Origin: Candidatus Woesearchaeota archaeon
GTDB lineage: Archaea; Nanobdellota; Nanobdellia; Woesearchaeales; B29-G15
NCBI GenBank assembly: GCA_003650585.1
Contig: QMQS01000001.1
Span: 1-35,775, forward strand
Reading direction: 5' to 3'
DNA: 35,775 bases
Shown: one piece after another, positions 24,453-33,117 of the stretch
How the letters are laid out: each line of letters starts with the position of its first letter
Numbering within the stretch: the first letter of the stretch is position 1
Made by a program: the position numbers and the translations under genes
Notes under the pieces: model-generated
The model's database searches: none
What the model was told of the DNA's origin: nothing
Seen by the model: only the letters and a program-made list of their open reading frames with translations

Positions 24453-25235
24453 ATGCTACTGAGAAGAGAGGGGCTGCCTGAAGAGGGCGAACTCCTCCTT
24501 TGTGAAGTCAAGAAGGTCCACTTTCATTCTGTTTTTGTCAAGATATTGGAGTACAGGATAGAGGGTATGATTCACATATCTGAGATTGCCCCTGGGCGTA
24601 TTAGGAACATAAGGGACTATGTCCGAGAGGGTAAGTACATAGTGTGCAAGGCACTCAGAGTTAACAAAGAGAAGCGACAGGTTGATTTGAGCTTGCGTAG
24701 GGTGAATGAGCGTGAGCGTAGAGAAAAGACCAATCAGATCTCTTTAGAAAAGAGGGCAGAGAAGATAGTGGAGCTTGCAGCAGAGGAGCTGAAGATGGAT
24801 GTTAAGCAACTCTATTCTGCCATCACCCAAAAACTCTTTGAAGAGTACGAGTATCTGTATGATGCCTTTGTGGATGTGGTTGAGGGTAGGCTCGAGCTTA
24901 GCAAGCTTGGGTTGGACAAGAAGATAGTTACGGTTTTGGAGAGGCTCATTAAGGAGAAGATAAAGCCACCAAGAATATCCATTAGGGGACACCTAAAATT
25001 AACCACATATTTGCCAGATGGGATTGCCCTGATTAAGGAGAGTTTCAAGAGGGTTAGGGAAGAGGTTCCGGGCGATTATGAAATTAAGTATGAGGGCGGC
25101 GGAGCTTACAGTGTTAAGATTACTGGCAAGGAGTATGAGACATGCGAGAAGATATTGAAGAGTATGATTGCAAAGTTTGAAGAGCTCTTTTCTAAGAACG
25201 AGGGTAGTGTGTCATTTGCACGGGTTGAGGATTAA
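24453..25235 (+). CDS. eif2a: Translation initiation factor aIF2 subunit alpha
   Basis: 260 aa. The N-terminal S1-type OB fold (about residues 10-85) contains EGMIHISEIAPGRIRNIRDYV and KEKRQVDLSLRRV, the archaeal/eukaryotic eIF2-alpha pattern; the loop position phosphorylated in eukaryotes falls in this region. A helical domain (about 90-170) and a C-terminal alpha/beta domain (about 175-260) that binds the gamma subunit complete the usual three-domain layout. With beta and gamma it delivers Met-tRNAi to the ribosome. It abuts rps27e and is followed one base later by nop10. Confidence 0.96.
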   Translation: MLLRREGLPEEGELLLCEVKKVHFHSVFVKILEYRIEGMIHISEIAPGRIRNIRDYVREGKYIVCKALRVNKEKRQVDLSLRRVNERERREKTNQISLEKRAEKIVELAAEELKMDVKQLYSAITQKLFEEYEYLYDAFVDVVEGRLELSKLGLDKKIVTVLERLIKEKIKPPRISIRGHLKLTTYLPDGIALIKESFKRVREEVPGDYEIKYEGGGAYSVKITGKEYETCEKILKSMIAKFEELFSKNEGSVSFARVED

Positions 25236-25236
25236 T

Positions 25237-25413
25237 ATGGCTAAGCATATTCTCAAGTGCCAGGAATGTGGGGCTTACACACTCACTGAGCAGTGCAAGT
25301 GTGGGGGTGTGGCCGTGCCAGCCAAACCACCCAAGTATTCTCCTGAAGACCCGTATGGTGATTACAGGAGGCGTGCCAAGGAGGAGTATTGGAGGAGCAT
25401 TGGGCTGCTTTAG
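25237..25413 (+). CDS. nop10: H/ACA ribonucleoprotein Nop10
   Basis: 58 aa from the ATG at 25237, one base after the aIF2-alpha stop. The zinc ribbon CQEC...CKC (Cys8, Cys11, Cys20, Cys22), with the characteristic YTL between, is followed by KPPKYSPEDPYGDYRR, which contacts Cbf5. Nop10 is part of the H/ACA RNP that makes pseudouridine in rRNA with guide RNAs (Cbf5, L7Ae, Gar1). A longer frame upstream lies inside aIF2-alpha and is not used. Its last 4 bp overlap the end of the convergent phosphoribosyltransferase-like gene. Confidence 0.96.
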   Translation: MAKHILKCQECGAYTLTEQCKCGGVAVPAKPPKYSPEDPYGDYRRRAKEEYWRSIGLL

Positions 25414-26648
25414 TATCGTGCATGGAGCCAGAAATCTGTCTCTCTACCACTCCTGTAAAATATTGTTGCAATGTAAAGCTTCTCGGTGCCAACCATTCTG
25501 ACTAATTGCTCTTTTGACAACTTCGGTGTCATCTCATTTGCCACAACAACAGCAACCTCATCTGGGTTGGCTCTCCTGCTCTGGAGTTGGAACTCTTTAC
25601 CCAGCCCCTTGGTAATCAGCCCGAACTCTACACCATCACCCTGTGCTGGTTGCTCAAATTCATCCCCACTTGCATCATTTCTCTTCTGCTGTATCCATTC
25701 GAGTTTTGGCAAGCTTCTAAAGTACTCGACAAATGGTACAGCTGGGGTGCTTATACCTATACCCAGTTCCTCGAAATGATGGTCTGGCCAGATTGCATAA
25801 ACAATGTCTGGTCTTAAAGCAAACTCCTTATAGAACAACCTGGCTAGGGCAAACCCTGCTAGTAGGAGCTGGTTTGGTGTGTAAACCCCACGGTTTGTGT
25901 CCAAGCCAATGCTTGCCCTGCTTCCTAATATTATCTCATAGAGGCGCTCACAGCCCTTTAATTGGCTCTTGTATAATATCTGTGCTTCTGTCTCATCAGC
26001 TGGGACATCATTTAGCTCATAGCACTGTATCTTCCAGTCCCTAACCGCCTTCTCAATCTGAGCATCTATTGTCCTCACATAAATCAGCCTTGGCTCGAGC
26101 CAGGGGTTGAGCAGAATGGCCCTTGGGAATTTAACCGAGTCAACCAAGAAGTCGAGTTTGAGTTGCTCCAAGCCCCGCTCTTCAAAGAATCTCTTGGTTG
26201 CCCTTGCTGTCTTGCCCTCATCAATCAGGTCCTCAACCACCACAGCCCAGGTGTTTTCATTTATGGTTCCATTCTCAACATAACCCTCCAATCCAATGAT
26301 CCTTGTTTGCTCTATTGTTTGGTGTTGACCTAGGTAGGTTTCACCTATATAGGGTATAAACCTCGGTGGCTTAAGCCCGTTTGCCTTTGCGTAACTCTTG
26401 AAGTAAGGATAGAGTGCATAGAAATAGAAGTAAGCCCCTCGCCCTGGTACAAGGAACACATCTGGTAGTGCCTCTCTTCTTCTTATCTCCTCACCACGCA
26501 AATAGAGAAACCTATCAAACATCCTTGGTGCCACATCCACAACCGATTGCGCATCAGCATATATCCTCCCATCAGGCATCCTCCTCATATGGTTACCGAA
26601 CTCATCTTCGGTCCTTGTGACACCCTTGGGCCGGCTTATTGTTTTCAT
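25410..26648 (-). CDS. Phosphoribosyltransferase-like protein with long C-terminal extension
   Basis: 412 aa from ATG 26648, chosen because a TATA box starts 29 bp upstream; a start at 26714 would lie upstream of that promoter. The N-terminal half looks like a type I phosphoribosyltransferase. A core strand and PRPP loop read WAVVVEDLIDEGKTA (acidic pair at about residues 139-140), differing from the standard motif at one position (Glu where Ser/Thr/Ala/Arg is usual). Earlier there is a DVFLVPGRGAYFY strand. The C-terminal half (about 210-412) is not recognised; it has an IWPDHHFEELG segment with a His pair. Substrate unknown. Nop10 and PAC2, often close neighbours in archaea, are separated by this oppositely oriented gene. 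Confidence 0.6.
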   Translation of the reverse strand: MKTISRPKGVTRTEDEFGNHMRRMPDGRIYADAQSVVDVAPRMFDRFLYLRGEEIRRREALPDVFLVPGRGAYFYFYALYPYFKSYAKANGLKPPRFIPYIGETYLGQHQTIEQTRIIGLEGYVENGTINENTWAVVVEDLIDEGKTARATKRFFEERGLEQLKLDFLVDSVKFPRAILLNPWLEPRLIYVRTIDAQIEKAVRDWKIQCYELNDVPADETEAQILYKSQLKGCERLYEIILGSRASIGLDTNRGVYTPNQLLLAGFALARLFYKEFALRPDIVYAIWPDHHFEELGIGISTPAVPFVEYFRSLPKLEWIQQKRNDASGDEFEQPAQGDGVEFGLITKGLGKEFQLQSRRANPDEVAVVVANEMTPKLSKEQLVRMVGTEKLYIATIFYRSGRETDFWLHARY

Positions 26649-26668
26649 ATGGGTAATGTGTGAAAAAT

Positions 26669-26678
26669 GTTTTATAAC
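26669..26678 (-). promoter_or_regulatory. TATA box of the phosphoribosyltransferase-like gene (minus strand)
   Basis: On the minus strand this reads AGTTATAAAA. The core starts 29 bp before the ATG at 26648, giving a leaderless mRNA, and it supports the shorter start. Confidence 0.6.
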
Positions 26679-26715
26679 TTTTGCTGTTTGGCAAACTTTC
26701 AATACCATGAACACA

Positions 26716-26727
26716 AAATATATAAAG
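26716..26727 (+). promoter_or_regulatory. TATA box of the PAC2-enolase unit
   Basis: AAATATATAAAG about 30 bp before the ATG at 26750. Together with the minus-strand box it forms a compact divergent promoter. Confidence 0.65.
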
Positions 26728-26749
26728 TTTTGAGGATTGAGGAGAGAGC

Positions 26750-27520
26750 ATGGGATGGCAGGTTACCCAGCTAAATAAGGTTCCTAAGTTATGCAATAGC
26801 GTGCTGGTTGAGGGGCTGCCAGGCATAGGCAATGTTGGTAAGATTGCTTTGGATTTCATAATAGAGCAGATTAAGCCGGTTGAGATTTATGATTTCTACT
26901 CTCACTCGATGCCTCACTCAGTTTTTGTTAACCAGGACAATCTTGTGGAATTGCCAAAGCTCAGATTGCTTGCATTGAGGCGGGCGAGGAAACCGAGCTT
27001 GGTCTTCCTGGCAGGAGATATCCAGCCAGTTGATGAGGTATCTTCTCATGAGTTTGTTGAGACCCTCTTAGACATGGCTGACAGTTTGGATATAAAAAGG
27101 ATTGTCACACTGGGTGGCATAGGCATGTCCCGTCTTCCAAGAGAGCCAAAGGTTTATGTTACAGGAAATTCAAAGGATGCAGTAAAGGAGTTTTCTGATA
27201 ACACCACAAAGAGGAATCTTGTTGGTGTTGTGGGTCCAATTGTGGGTGTTACAGGGCTGCTCCCGGGTTTGGCTGCAAAACGTAACATACCAGCTGTGGC
27301 TTATCTTGTTGAGAGTTTTGCCCATCCCTTGCATGTGGGTATAAAAGAGGCAAGGGTGCTGCTCAAATTGCTCAATAAGAAACTCAATCTTGGCATAAAA
27401 CTTGAGAGTTTTGATAAGGGTATTCGGGATTTAGAGAAGACTCTGCGCTTGAAGACTCGGGAGATAAAGGCTGCTCCCAAGCCGATTAGTTCTGTAAAAG
27501 AGACAAGTTATATAGGGTGA
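26750..27520 (+). CDS. PAC2 family protein (proteasome assembly chaperone-like)
   Basis: 256 aa. The family signature EGLPGIGNVGKIALDFII is at residues 21-38, followed by LRLLAL and LVFLAGDIQP, and by the second conserved stretch KRIVTLGGIGMSRLPREPKVY. Family members are ATP-grasp-independent, proteasome-associated chaperones (PbaA/PbaB in archaea, PAC2 in eukaryotes). Archaeal genomes often place the gene after nop10; here an inverted gene intervenes, and this gene has its own promoter and runs into enolase (one base between). The C-terminal Lys-rich helix is typical. Exact paralog (PbaA or PbaB) not assignable by eye. Confidence 0.88.
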   Translation: MGWQVTQLNKVPKLCNSVLVEGLPGIGNVGKIALDFIIEQIKPVEIYDFYSHSMPHSVFVNQDNLVELPKLRLLALRRARKPSLVFLAGDIQPVDEVSSHEFVETLLDMADSLDIKRIVTLGGIGMSRLPREPKVYVTGNSKDAVKEFSDNTTKRNLVGVVGPIVGVTGLLPGLAAKRNIPAVAYLVESFAHPLHVGIKEARVLLKLLNKKLNLGIKLESFDKGIRDLEKTLRLKTREIKAAPKPISSVKETSYIG

Positions 27521-27521
27521 G

Positions 27522-28766
27522 ATGAGAATGGTGGACTATGTTATTAGAAGGTGCTTCGCAAGAGAGGTCCTTGACTCACGGGGTAACCCCACTGTTGAGG
27601 TTGAGATGCACACAAGGTCTGGCTACGCAACAGCAATGGTGCCCTCTGGTGCCTCAACTGGCAAACACGAGGCATTGGAATTGCGGGATAACAATAACCG
27701 CTATATGGGTAAGGGCGTGAGAAGGGCAATAGCAAATGTTGATTTGATTGCTAAAAAGTTGGTGGGGAGTGATGTTAGAGAGCAGCGCTGTATTGACCAA
27801 CTCATGATTAATATGGATGGCACACCAAACAAATCAAAGCTTGGAGCGAATGCCATTCTTGGGGTTAGTATGTGTGCAGCCCGGCTTGCAGCCCAACTAT
27901 CAGGCAAGCCACTTTACCAATACCTAGCAGAGTTCTCAGAGCGAGAGCCAAAAATGGCAGTACCTTTTGCAAACATAATAAATGGTGGTGCTCATGCGGG
28001 CAACCACTTGAAAATCCAGGAGTTTATGATTGTGCCACAAGCAGAAACATTTGCAGAGAACATGAGGATTGTTTCAGAGGTATACCACACTCTGAAGAAA
28101 ATCTTGAAAGAGGAGTATGGCTTGGGTGCTACAAATGTTGGGGATGAGGGAGGGTTTGCCCCGCCAATAGCAACAGCCGATGAGGCACTTGGGCTAATAG
28201 AGAGGGCTATAGAGGACTCAGGTCATGCAGACAGGGTTAAGTTGGCTATAGACGCAGCTGCATCTTATTTCTACATTGATGGCAAATACGAGCTTGAGCA
28301 AACCCTAACACCACAACAATTGGCGGATTACTGGGAGCAATTGGTTGCAGAGCATAACCTAATCTCGCTTGAAGACCCTTTTGCTGAGGACGATTATGAT
28401 GGGTTCCAGCTCCTTATGCAGAGATTGGGCAACCGGCTCCAGATAGTTGGTGATGACTTGTTGGTAACCAATGTAAAGAGAATAAAGATGGCTATCACAA
28501 AGAACCTCTGTAACGCGCTCCTCTTAAAATTGAATCAGATTGGCACTGTTACAGAGGCGATTGAGGCAGCCCACTTAGCATTTGCCAATAATTGGGGGGT
28601 GATGGTGTCTCACCGCTCTGGCGAGACTGAGGACACATTTATTGCAGACCTGGCTGTTGCCCTTGGGTGTGGTCAGATTAAGCTCGGAGCGCCATGCCGC
28701 TCTGAAAGGACTGCCAAATACAACCGTTTGCTGAGGATCTCAGAGCAGTTGTCTAACTCAAATTGA
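27522..28766 (+). CDS. eno: Enolase (phosphopyruvate hydratase)
   Basis: 414 aa. Interconverts 2-phosphoglycerate and phosphoenolpyruvate in glycolysis/gluconeogenesis. The full active site is visible: SGASTGKHEALELRD loop (42-56), catalytic Glu209 in GDEGGFAP, Mg ligands Asp244, Glu284 (SLEDPF) and Asp311 (GDDLLVTN), catalytic Lys336 (LLLKLNQIGT), and His364 in VSHRSGETEDTFIADLAV. Start ATG 27522 is one base after the PAC2 stop; an in-frame ATG at 27528 is equally compatible with the family N-terminus. It shares the PAC2 promoter. Confidence 0.98.
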   Translation: MRMVDYVIRRCFAREVLDSRGNPTVEVEMHTRSGYATAMVPSGASTGKHEALELRDNNNRYMGKGVRRAIANVDLIAKKLVGSDVREQRCIDQLMINMDGTPNKSKLGANAILGVSMCAARLAAQLSGKPLYQYLAEFSEREPKMAVPFANIINGGAHAGNHLKIQEFMIVPQAETFAENMRIVSEVYHTLKKILKEEYGLGATNVGDEGGFAPPIATADEALGLIERAIEDSGHADRVKLAIDAAASYFYIDGKYELEQTLTPQQLADYWEQLVAEHNLISLEDPFAEDDYDGFQLLMQRLGNRLQIVGDDLLVTNVKRIKMAITKNLCNALLLKLNQIGTVTEAIEAAHLAFANNWGVMVSHRSGETEDTFIADLAVALGCGQIKLGAPCRSERTAKYNRLLRISEQLSNSN

Positions 28767-28788
28767 GGTTTCATAGCACCAAATAAAG

Positions 28789-29481
28789 ATGGATTATTCA
28801 ATTTTAAAACTCAAAGGGCTTCTGGAATGGCACATTGAAAGGAGACCAGAGATGAGGGTGCAAGATGTCTATAAACTGCTGTACCAAGGTGTGTTTGGGC
28901 CAAAACATTCTCTTGGTCTTAATGTGAGAGAGGCATTGCTGGAGGAGATTGCTCAATTGGGTCATACTTCGAGTCATGTGACGGGTGAGGAAGAGACAAT
29001 AGAGAGAGTATCCCCTGACGGTTTAGTGATTCGGGTTAATCTACGCCCACTGTTGGTTTATAATCGAGCAGAGATAGATGACGAGCTCTACGAGAGAAAA
29101 CTTGATGCACTAGTGGAATGCTTAATAATATCAGCAGAATCCACAAGAGGCTCGTTGGAAGAGTTTCTACAGATGTGGAGTGACTTTAAGATGCTTGCCG
29201 TGAGTTACCCTAAATGGGGCTTTGGTGTTAGAGAAATAGAAGAGTTCGAGGCAAGTGTTAAGGCTAAAGACTACCCACCTGTTCACCATTCTGATGTTTA
29301 TGTTGAGCTATATAAACCAGCTTACAGGGTTATGCTAGCAGGAGTGTTTAATGGCATATACTCTGAGGTAGGGCTATCATATTTAGAGGAGGAACTTAGG
29401 GGGATAAGCAGATCTCTAAAAGAACTTGAAAATTTTGCGGATGAAGTAGAGGAAGAGATAAAAAGGTTTAGCCGCAAATAG
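28789..29481 (+). CDS. Conserved uncharacterised protein, 230 aa
   Basis: Function not known. Soluble, mostly helical. Conserved-looking motifs are DVYKLLYQGVFGPKH near residue 26, a SPDGLVIRVNLRPLL stretch near 75-90, and HHSDVYVELYKPAYRVM near 162. I recall this motif set from bacterial hypothetical proteins, so horizontal transfer is possible, but I cannot verify it. The C-terminus is a charged helix. It starts 22 bp after enolase with no promoter between, so it probably follows PAC2-eno as the third gene. No clear Shine-Dalgarno at the usual distance; TGAGGT is 18 bases upstream. Confidence 0.75.
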   Translation: MDYSILKLKGLLEWHIERRPEMRVQDVYKLLYQGVFGPKHSLGLNVREALLEEIAQLGHTSSHVTGEEETIERVSPDGLVIRVNLRPLLVYNRAEIDDELYERKLDALVECLIISAESTRGSLEEFLQMWSDFKMLAVSYPKWGFGVREIEEFEASVKAKDYPPVHHSDVYVELYKPAYRVMLAGVFNGIYSEVGLSYLEEELRGISRSLKELENFADEVEEEIKRFSRK

Positions 29482-29500
29482 AGCATGATAGGTGATACAA

Positions 29501-29977
29501 ATGCTCAGCAAGAGGGATTTGAGCATACTTAGCAATTTGAGGAAAAACTCAAGGTTAAAGCTGACCACAATGAGTAAACTCACGCATATACCAACCAGCA
29601 CAATCTTTGATAGGATGAGGGTTCACGAGCAACGAGTTATTAAACGCTACACAAGCTTGCTGAATTATGAAAAACTTGGCTACGAGATAAGGGCGAACAT
29701 ACTCATCAAGGCAAGCCAAGAATGCAAGCTAAAACTTAGCGATTACCTAAAATCAAACCCATATGTGAACTCATTGTTCAAACTAAATAACGAGTATGAT
29801 TTTATTGTGGATGTTGTGTTTAGGAATAGGAGAGCTATGGAGGGGTTTTTGGCAAGGATTAAAGAGGGGTTTCAGCTTGAGGTGATTGAGGTGCTTCCTG
29901 TGGTTGAGGAGGTAAAGCGAGAGGGGTTTCTTGCTGAGCCCTCCATTGTAGAATTTTTTGCTTATGCAGGCAATTAA
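29501..29977 (+). CDS. Lrp/AsnC-type transcriptional regulator
   Basis: 158 aa from ATG 29501, which is preceded by AGGTGAT at the right spacing; a GTG nine bases upstream overlaps that ribosome binding site. The N-terminal winged helix-turn-helix (about residues 2-55: LSKRDLSILSNLRKNSRLKLTTMSKLT, then PTSTIFDRM) is of AsnC type, and the remainder fits the ligand-binding/oligomerisation RAM-like domain. Archaeal members act as repressors or activators, often of metabolism. Targets cannot be read from sequence. It closes the PAC2-eno-230 aa run; MetAP2 after it has its own promoter. Confidence 0.82.
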   Translation: MLSKRDLSILSNLRKNSRLKLTTMSKLTHIPTSTIFDRMRVHEQRVIKRYTSLLNYEKLGYEIRANILIKASQECKLKLSDYLKSNPYVNSLFKLNNEYDFIVDVVFRNRRAMEGFLARIKEGFQLEVIEVLPVVEEVKREGFLAEPSIVEFFAYAGN

Positions 29978-29989
29978 TCCACCAAAACC

Positions 29990-30000
29990 TTTATATAAGC
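29990..30000 (+). promoter_or_regulatory. TATA box of the methionine aminopeptidase gene
   Basis: CCTTTATATAA (core 29992-30000) begins 28 bp before the ATG at 30020. This supports that start over an upstream TTG at 30008. Confidence 0.65.
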
Positions 30001-30019
30001 TTGCCATTTGGTTTTGGGC

Positions 30020-30922
30020 ATGATTCTTAAAGAGGCAACCCCTGAATTGGTTAAGGCATGCCGGATTGCTGCCCAGGTGCGTGACTATGGTGCCGAGTTG
30101 GTGAAAAGTGGGACCTCATTACTGGAGATAACTGAGAGGCTTGAGCAGAGGATAAAACAACTTGGTGGCTCGCCTGCTTTCCCCCCACAGATATCACTCA
30201 ACCACATTGCTGCCCACAACTGTCCTGATTCTGGTGACACCACTCTGCTGAAGGACGACCTGGTTAAGATTGATATAGGTGTTCATGTGAATGGCTACAT
30301 AGGTGACACAGCACGCACTGTCGACCTCTCTGGCAGGTATGCCAAATTGGTTGAGGCAGCCAATGCCGCTTTGGATGCTGCTGTTAAGCTTGCTAAGCCA
30401 GGTGTGGAGGTGCGTGAACTCGGCAGAGCAATCCAGAGCGAGATTACAAAGCGTGGGTTCTCGCCAATACGCAACCTCTCTGGGCATGGCTTGGGCTTGT
30501 TTGAGGTTCACACATCCCCAACTATACCAAATTACGATGACAACAGCCATCGCAGATTAGAGAAGGGCGAACTCATTGCAATTGAGCCATTTGCTACCAA
30601 TGGAGTCGGGATTGTGCAGGAGGGCAACTACCCAACACTATTCTCATTGGTGGATGATGGAAGAAAGAGTGTGAGGTTACCAAAGAGCAGGGAGGTCCTT
30701 AAGTTCATTGCCACCCATTACGGTAAACTTGTGTTTGCCAAGCGCTGGCTTAAGGCACACTTCAAGCCGTACGAAGTGGAGTTTGCTATACGAATGCTTC
30801 TAAAAGCAGGGCTACTCCGGGGTTACCCTCCACTTGGAGAGCAGCAGAAGGGCATGGTTGCACAGGCAGAACACACTGTTCTTGTTTGGAACCCGCCTAT
30901 GGTTTTAACAAGAAATGAGTAG
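30020..30922 (+). CDS. map: Methionine aminopeptidase, type II
   Basis: 300 aa. Removes the initiator methionine from new proteins. The metal-binding and catalytic residues of the M24 fold are present: His66 (NHIAAH), Asp85 and Asp96 (IDIGVHVNGYIGDTAR), His156 (SGHGLG), Glu189 (IAIEPFAT) and Glu284 (AEHTV). The helical insertion of about 60 residues between His156 and the last Glu marks type II (archaeal/eukaryotic). Start ATG 30020 is set by the TATA box. Its stop is one base from the end of the convergent secretion gene. Confidence 0.96.
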   Translation: MILKEATPELVKACRIAAQVRDYGAELVKSGTSLLEITERLEQRIKQLGGSPAFPPQISLNHIAAHNCPDSGDTTLLKDDLVKIDIGVHVNGYIGDTARTVDLSGRYAKLVEAANAALDAAVKLAKPGVEVRELGRAIQSEITKRGFSPIRNLSGHGLGLFEVHTSPTIPNYDDNSHRRLEKGELIAIEPFATNGVGIVQEGNYPTLFSLVDDGRKSVRLPKSREVLKFIATHYGKLVFAKRWLKAHFKPYEVEFAIRMLLKAGLLRGYPPLGEQQKGMVAQAEHTVLVWNPPMVLTRNE

Positions 30923-30923
30923 T

Positions 30924-33116
30924 TTAAACACCATGCACTATCTGTGATGTTTGTAGGATGGTGGAAGCAATTATGTTGAATATAAGGATGACCACAAATG
31001 TGATAATGCAGTAAAGCAGTGTGCTTTTGGTGAGGTGCTGCCCCTTGAGATAATTCTCTGAGAGCTTATCAGCACCATTCTCTATACCGTTCACCAGTAT
31101 GGTCATAACCCAAACAATCTCCACCACATAAAGCCCTACGATAATCTGGAAATGGTAAGCAGGCACGCCATCACCGAACATCGAGAGTACGCCCATGCCA
31201 CCCTGACCAAGGGCGGTTGTGCTGTCTATATTCTTTATTGATTCACGGAGTTGCGAGAGAATATTGACTATCATAGACGTAATCCCTATCACTATACCAG
31301 AGATTACTGGCGCCATGAAGTTTATCTGCTGCTTCATGCTTGAGATTATGTCCGCCATAAGGTCTCTGAGGCGTTCATTCACCCTGTGAATCTCCTTTAT
31401 GTATTCTGCCACGGTTAGCAGTGTACGAGAGGCAATCTGGGGTCCCTTCTTTGAACTCTCCAGAAGCACCTTCATTGAACTCTTGATTACATTGGATGGG
31501 AAGTACACCAAAGCCCCATTCTTTTTGTTAAAGATTGCGTCCCTAACATTCATTCCAGTGTTGGTGATGTTGTTGGCAACAATCCTAAAAAAAGCCCCAC
31601 TCTTGGTGTCCTTCATTACCTCAGCGACATTTTGGAATGCTATTTCAGTGGGTATCCCGTCCCCAATCCTGTTGCCCAGTTGGAACAAGCCAGAGGCGAA
31701 CTCTGTCTCGAGTTGTTTTGTGTCTTCCCTTATCTTTATCACATTCTTGGAGCGCAGCATGTAGTAGATTCCTACGCCTAAACCAACCCCTGCAGTTAAG
31801 AATAGGCTCATCAATACAGCACCAAGCCCGTATGGACCTATAACCCTAGTGTTGGTCATGTCCATCTTGTAGCCAAATATCTTGAAGTTCATAAACAGAG
31901 GCTTCTCGCTAAGGAGAACTGACTCAGGCACCATAAAGTGGTATAGCCAAGGGTAGAGCCCAATCAGAGCAAGCGTCATACCTATTGCGAGGGCTATATA
32001 GAGTGGGTTGATTTTAAACTCATACTTGCCAAATTTCAACAGCACATACTTGTATTTGTTGTATTCCGGAAATTCACTGCTTATGTCTGTCTCCCCATAA
32101 CCAGTGGGTCTTTTGGTCAGTATTACCCTTCCAAATATGTAAACTATTATTGGTAGGGTTATATTATAGAGTACTGCAAGATACAAAGCAACCCGCCCAG
32201 GTGGTAGGTTCTCAGAGGTCATGAAGCTGGTTACCATTGGCAGAATCACAAGCCCAAGGATTGGTAGAATGATACCGAGCATGTGGAGTATTGTTATTGG
32301 TGATTTCAACTCATGAGTGTAGTGGAGCATCTTCTCGTAGGTTTCGTTTAGAATTACCTCTAAGGCTTTCTCTATTAGTGCCAATCTGCGCTCTTCAGAT
32401 GGTTCGTAAAGAGAGGACTCAATGAGATGGAATGCCTCAATGAACTCCAAATTCCATTTGCGCCAGGTTTCTAAGTATGCATCAAGGCTTTCTTTAATGG
32501 AGTCGTATTTGCCTGTCTCCACATCCCAAAGCACCTTCCTTAGGTCTAGAGAGAGGGGCGGGCTTAGGTGCTCGGCAGCAAACTCTATTGCGTTCTCAAA
32601 ATTGCTTGTGTGCCTCATGTATGTAACAACATAGAATATGCACTGTACCATCTGGTTGCTTGCCTTTAATCTCCATGAGTTAGCAAAGAGGTATGGCAAC
32701 CTCTTTAAAAGAAGCATGAGCAGCAAACCAACGAGTGCAAAGTAAAGCACAAAGAACAGGGATTGGAACATTGCATAGCCCAGAAGCCCGCCAAACACAA
32801 TAACCAGAATTGGACCGAGATACGAAAGGGCTACAACCCCTTCTGGATTTACCTCTAGGTGGGATATTGTGATTGCCTCAAGGAGGTTGCTCCTCTCTGG
32901 CTCACCAGGTTTAATCTTGAGTACCCTCTCAGCAATATTACACGCTTTCTCATAGATGCTAAGGGGCTTTGGCAGGAATCTGCGTTTGAACTCTTGGTAC
33001 TCTTGTGTTGTTATCTTCCTTGTGAGCTGTCCCTGTGTGTCCTCTTTACCCAATAACTCAGAAGCAATCCTTCGTTTGTATTTCTCTATTATGTCCTCTT
33101 CATTGACACCTGGCAT
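30924..33116 (-). CDS. TadC/FlaJ-like (GspF-type) membrane platform protein of an archaeal type IV pilus-like system
   Basis: 730 aa. Two T2SSF-type halves are each followed by paired membrane spans: spans near 100-140, then 280-340, a second block of spans near 370-440, and C-terminal spans near 600-640, 670-690 and 705-725. The second cytoplasmic half contains FASGLFQLGNRIGDGIPTEIAF and SGAFFRIVANNITNTGM, recognisable as the F-domain pattern. It would form the inner-membrane platform through which the ATPase drives pilin assembly. One base separates it from the ATPase upstream, so they are one operon. No pilin or prepilin peptidase gene lies next to it in this window. Confidence 0.9.
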   Translation of the reverse strand: MPGVNEEDIIEKYKRRIASELLGKEDTQGQLTRKITTQEYQEFKRRFLPKPLSIYEKACNIAERVLKIKPGEPERSNLLEAITISHLEVNPEGVVALSYLGPILVIVFGGLLGYAMFQSLFFVLYFALVGLLLMLLLKRLPYLFANSWRLKASNQMVQCIFYVVTYMRHTSNFENAIEFAAEHLSPPLSLDLRKVLWDVETGKYDSIKESLDAYLETWRKWNLEFIEAFHLIESSLYEPSEERRLALIEKALEVILNETYEKMLHYTHELKSPITILHMLGIILPILGLVILPMVTSFMTSENLPPGRVALYLAVLYNITLPIIVYIFGRVILTKRPTGYGETDISSEFPEYNKYKYVLLKFGKYEFKINPLYIALAIGMTLALIGLYPWLYHFMVPESVLLSEKPLFMNFKIFGYKMDMTNTRVIGPYGLGAVLMSLFLTAGVGLGVGIYYMLRSKNVIKIREDTKQLETEFASGLFQLGNRIGDGIPTEIAFQNVAEVMKDTKSGAFFRIVANNITNTGMNVRDAIFNKKNGALVYFPSNVIKSSMKVLLESSKKGPQIASRTLLTVAEYIKEIHRVNERLRDLMADIISSMKQQINFMAPVISGIVIGITSMIVNILSQLRESIKNIDSTTALGQGGMGVLSMFGDGVPAYHFQIIVGLYVVEIVWVMTILVNGIENGADKLSENYLKGQHLTKSTLLYCIITFVVILIFNIIASTILQTSQIVHGV

Positions 33117-33117
33117 C

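Noticed and set aside
26649..26714. Upstream start for the phosphoribosyltransferase-like gene
   Set aside because: The TATA box at 26669-26678 lies inside that extension, so the transcript would not include it.
30008..30019. TTG start for methionine aminopeptidase
   Set aside because: The TATA spacing points to transcription starting at the ATG at 30020; no ribosome binding site for the TTG.
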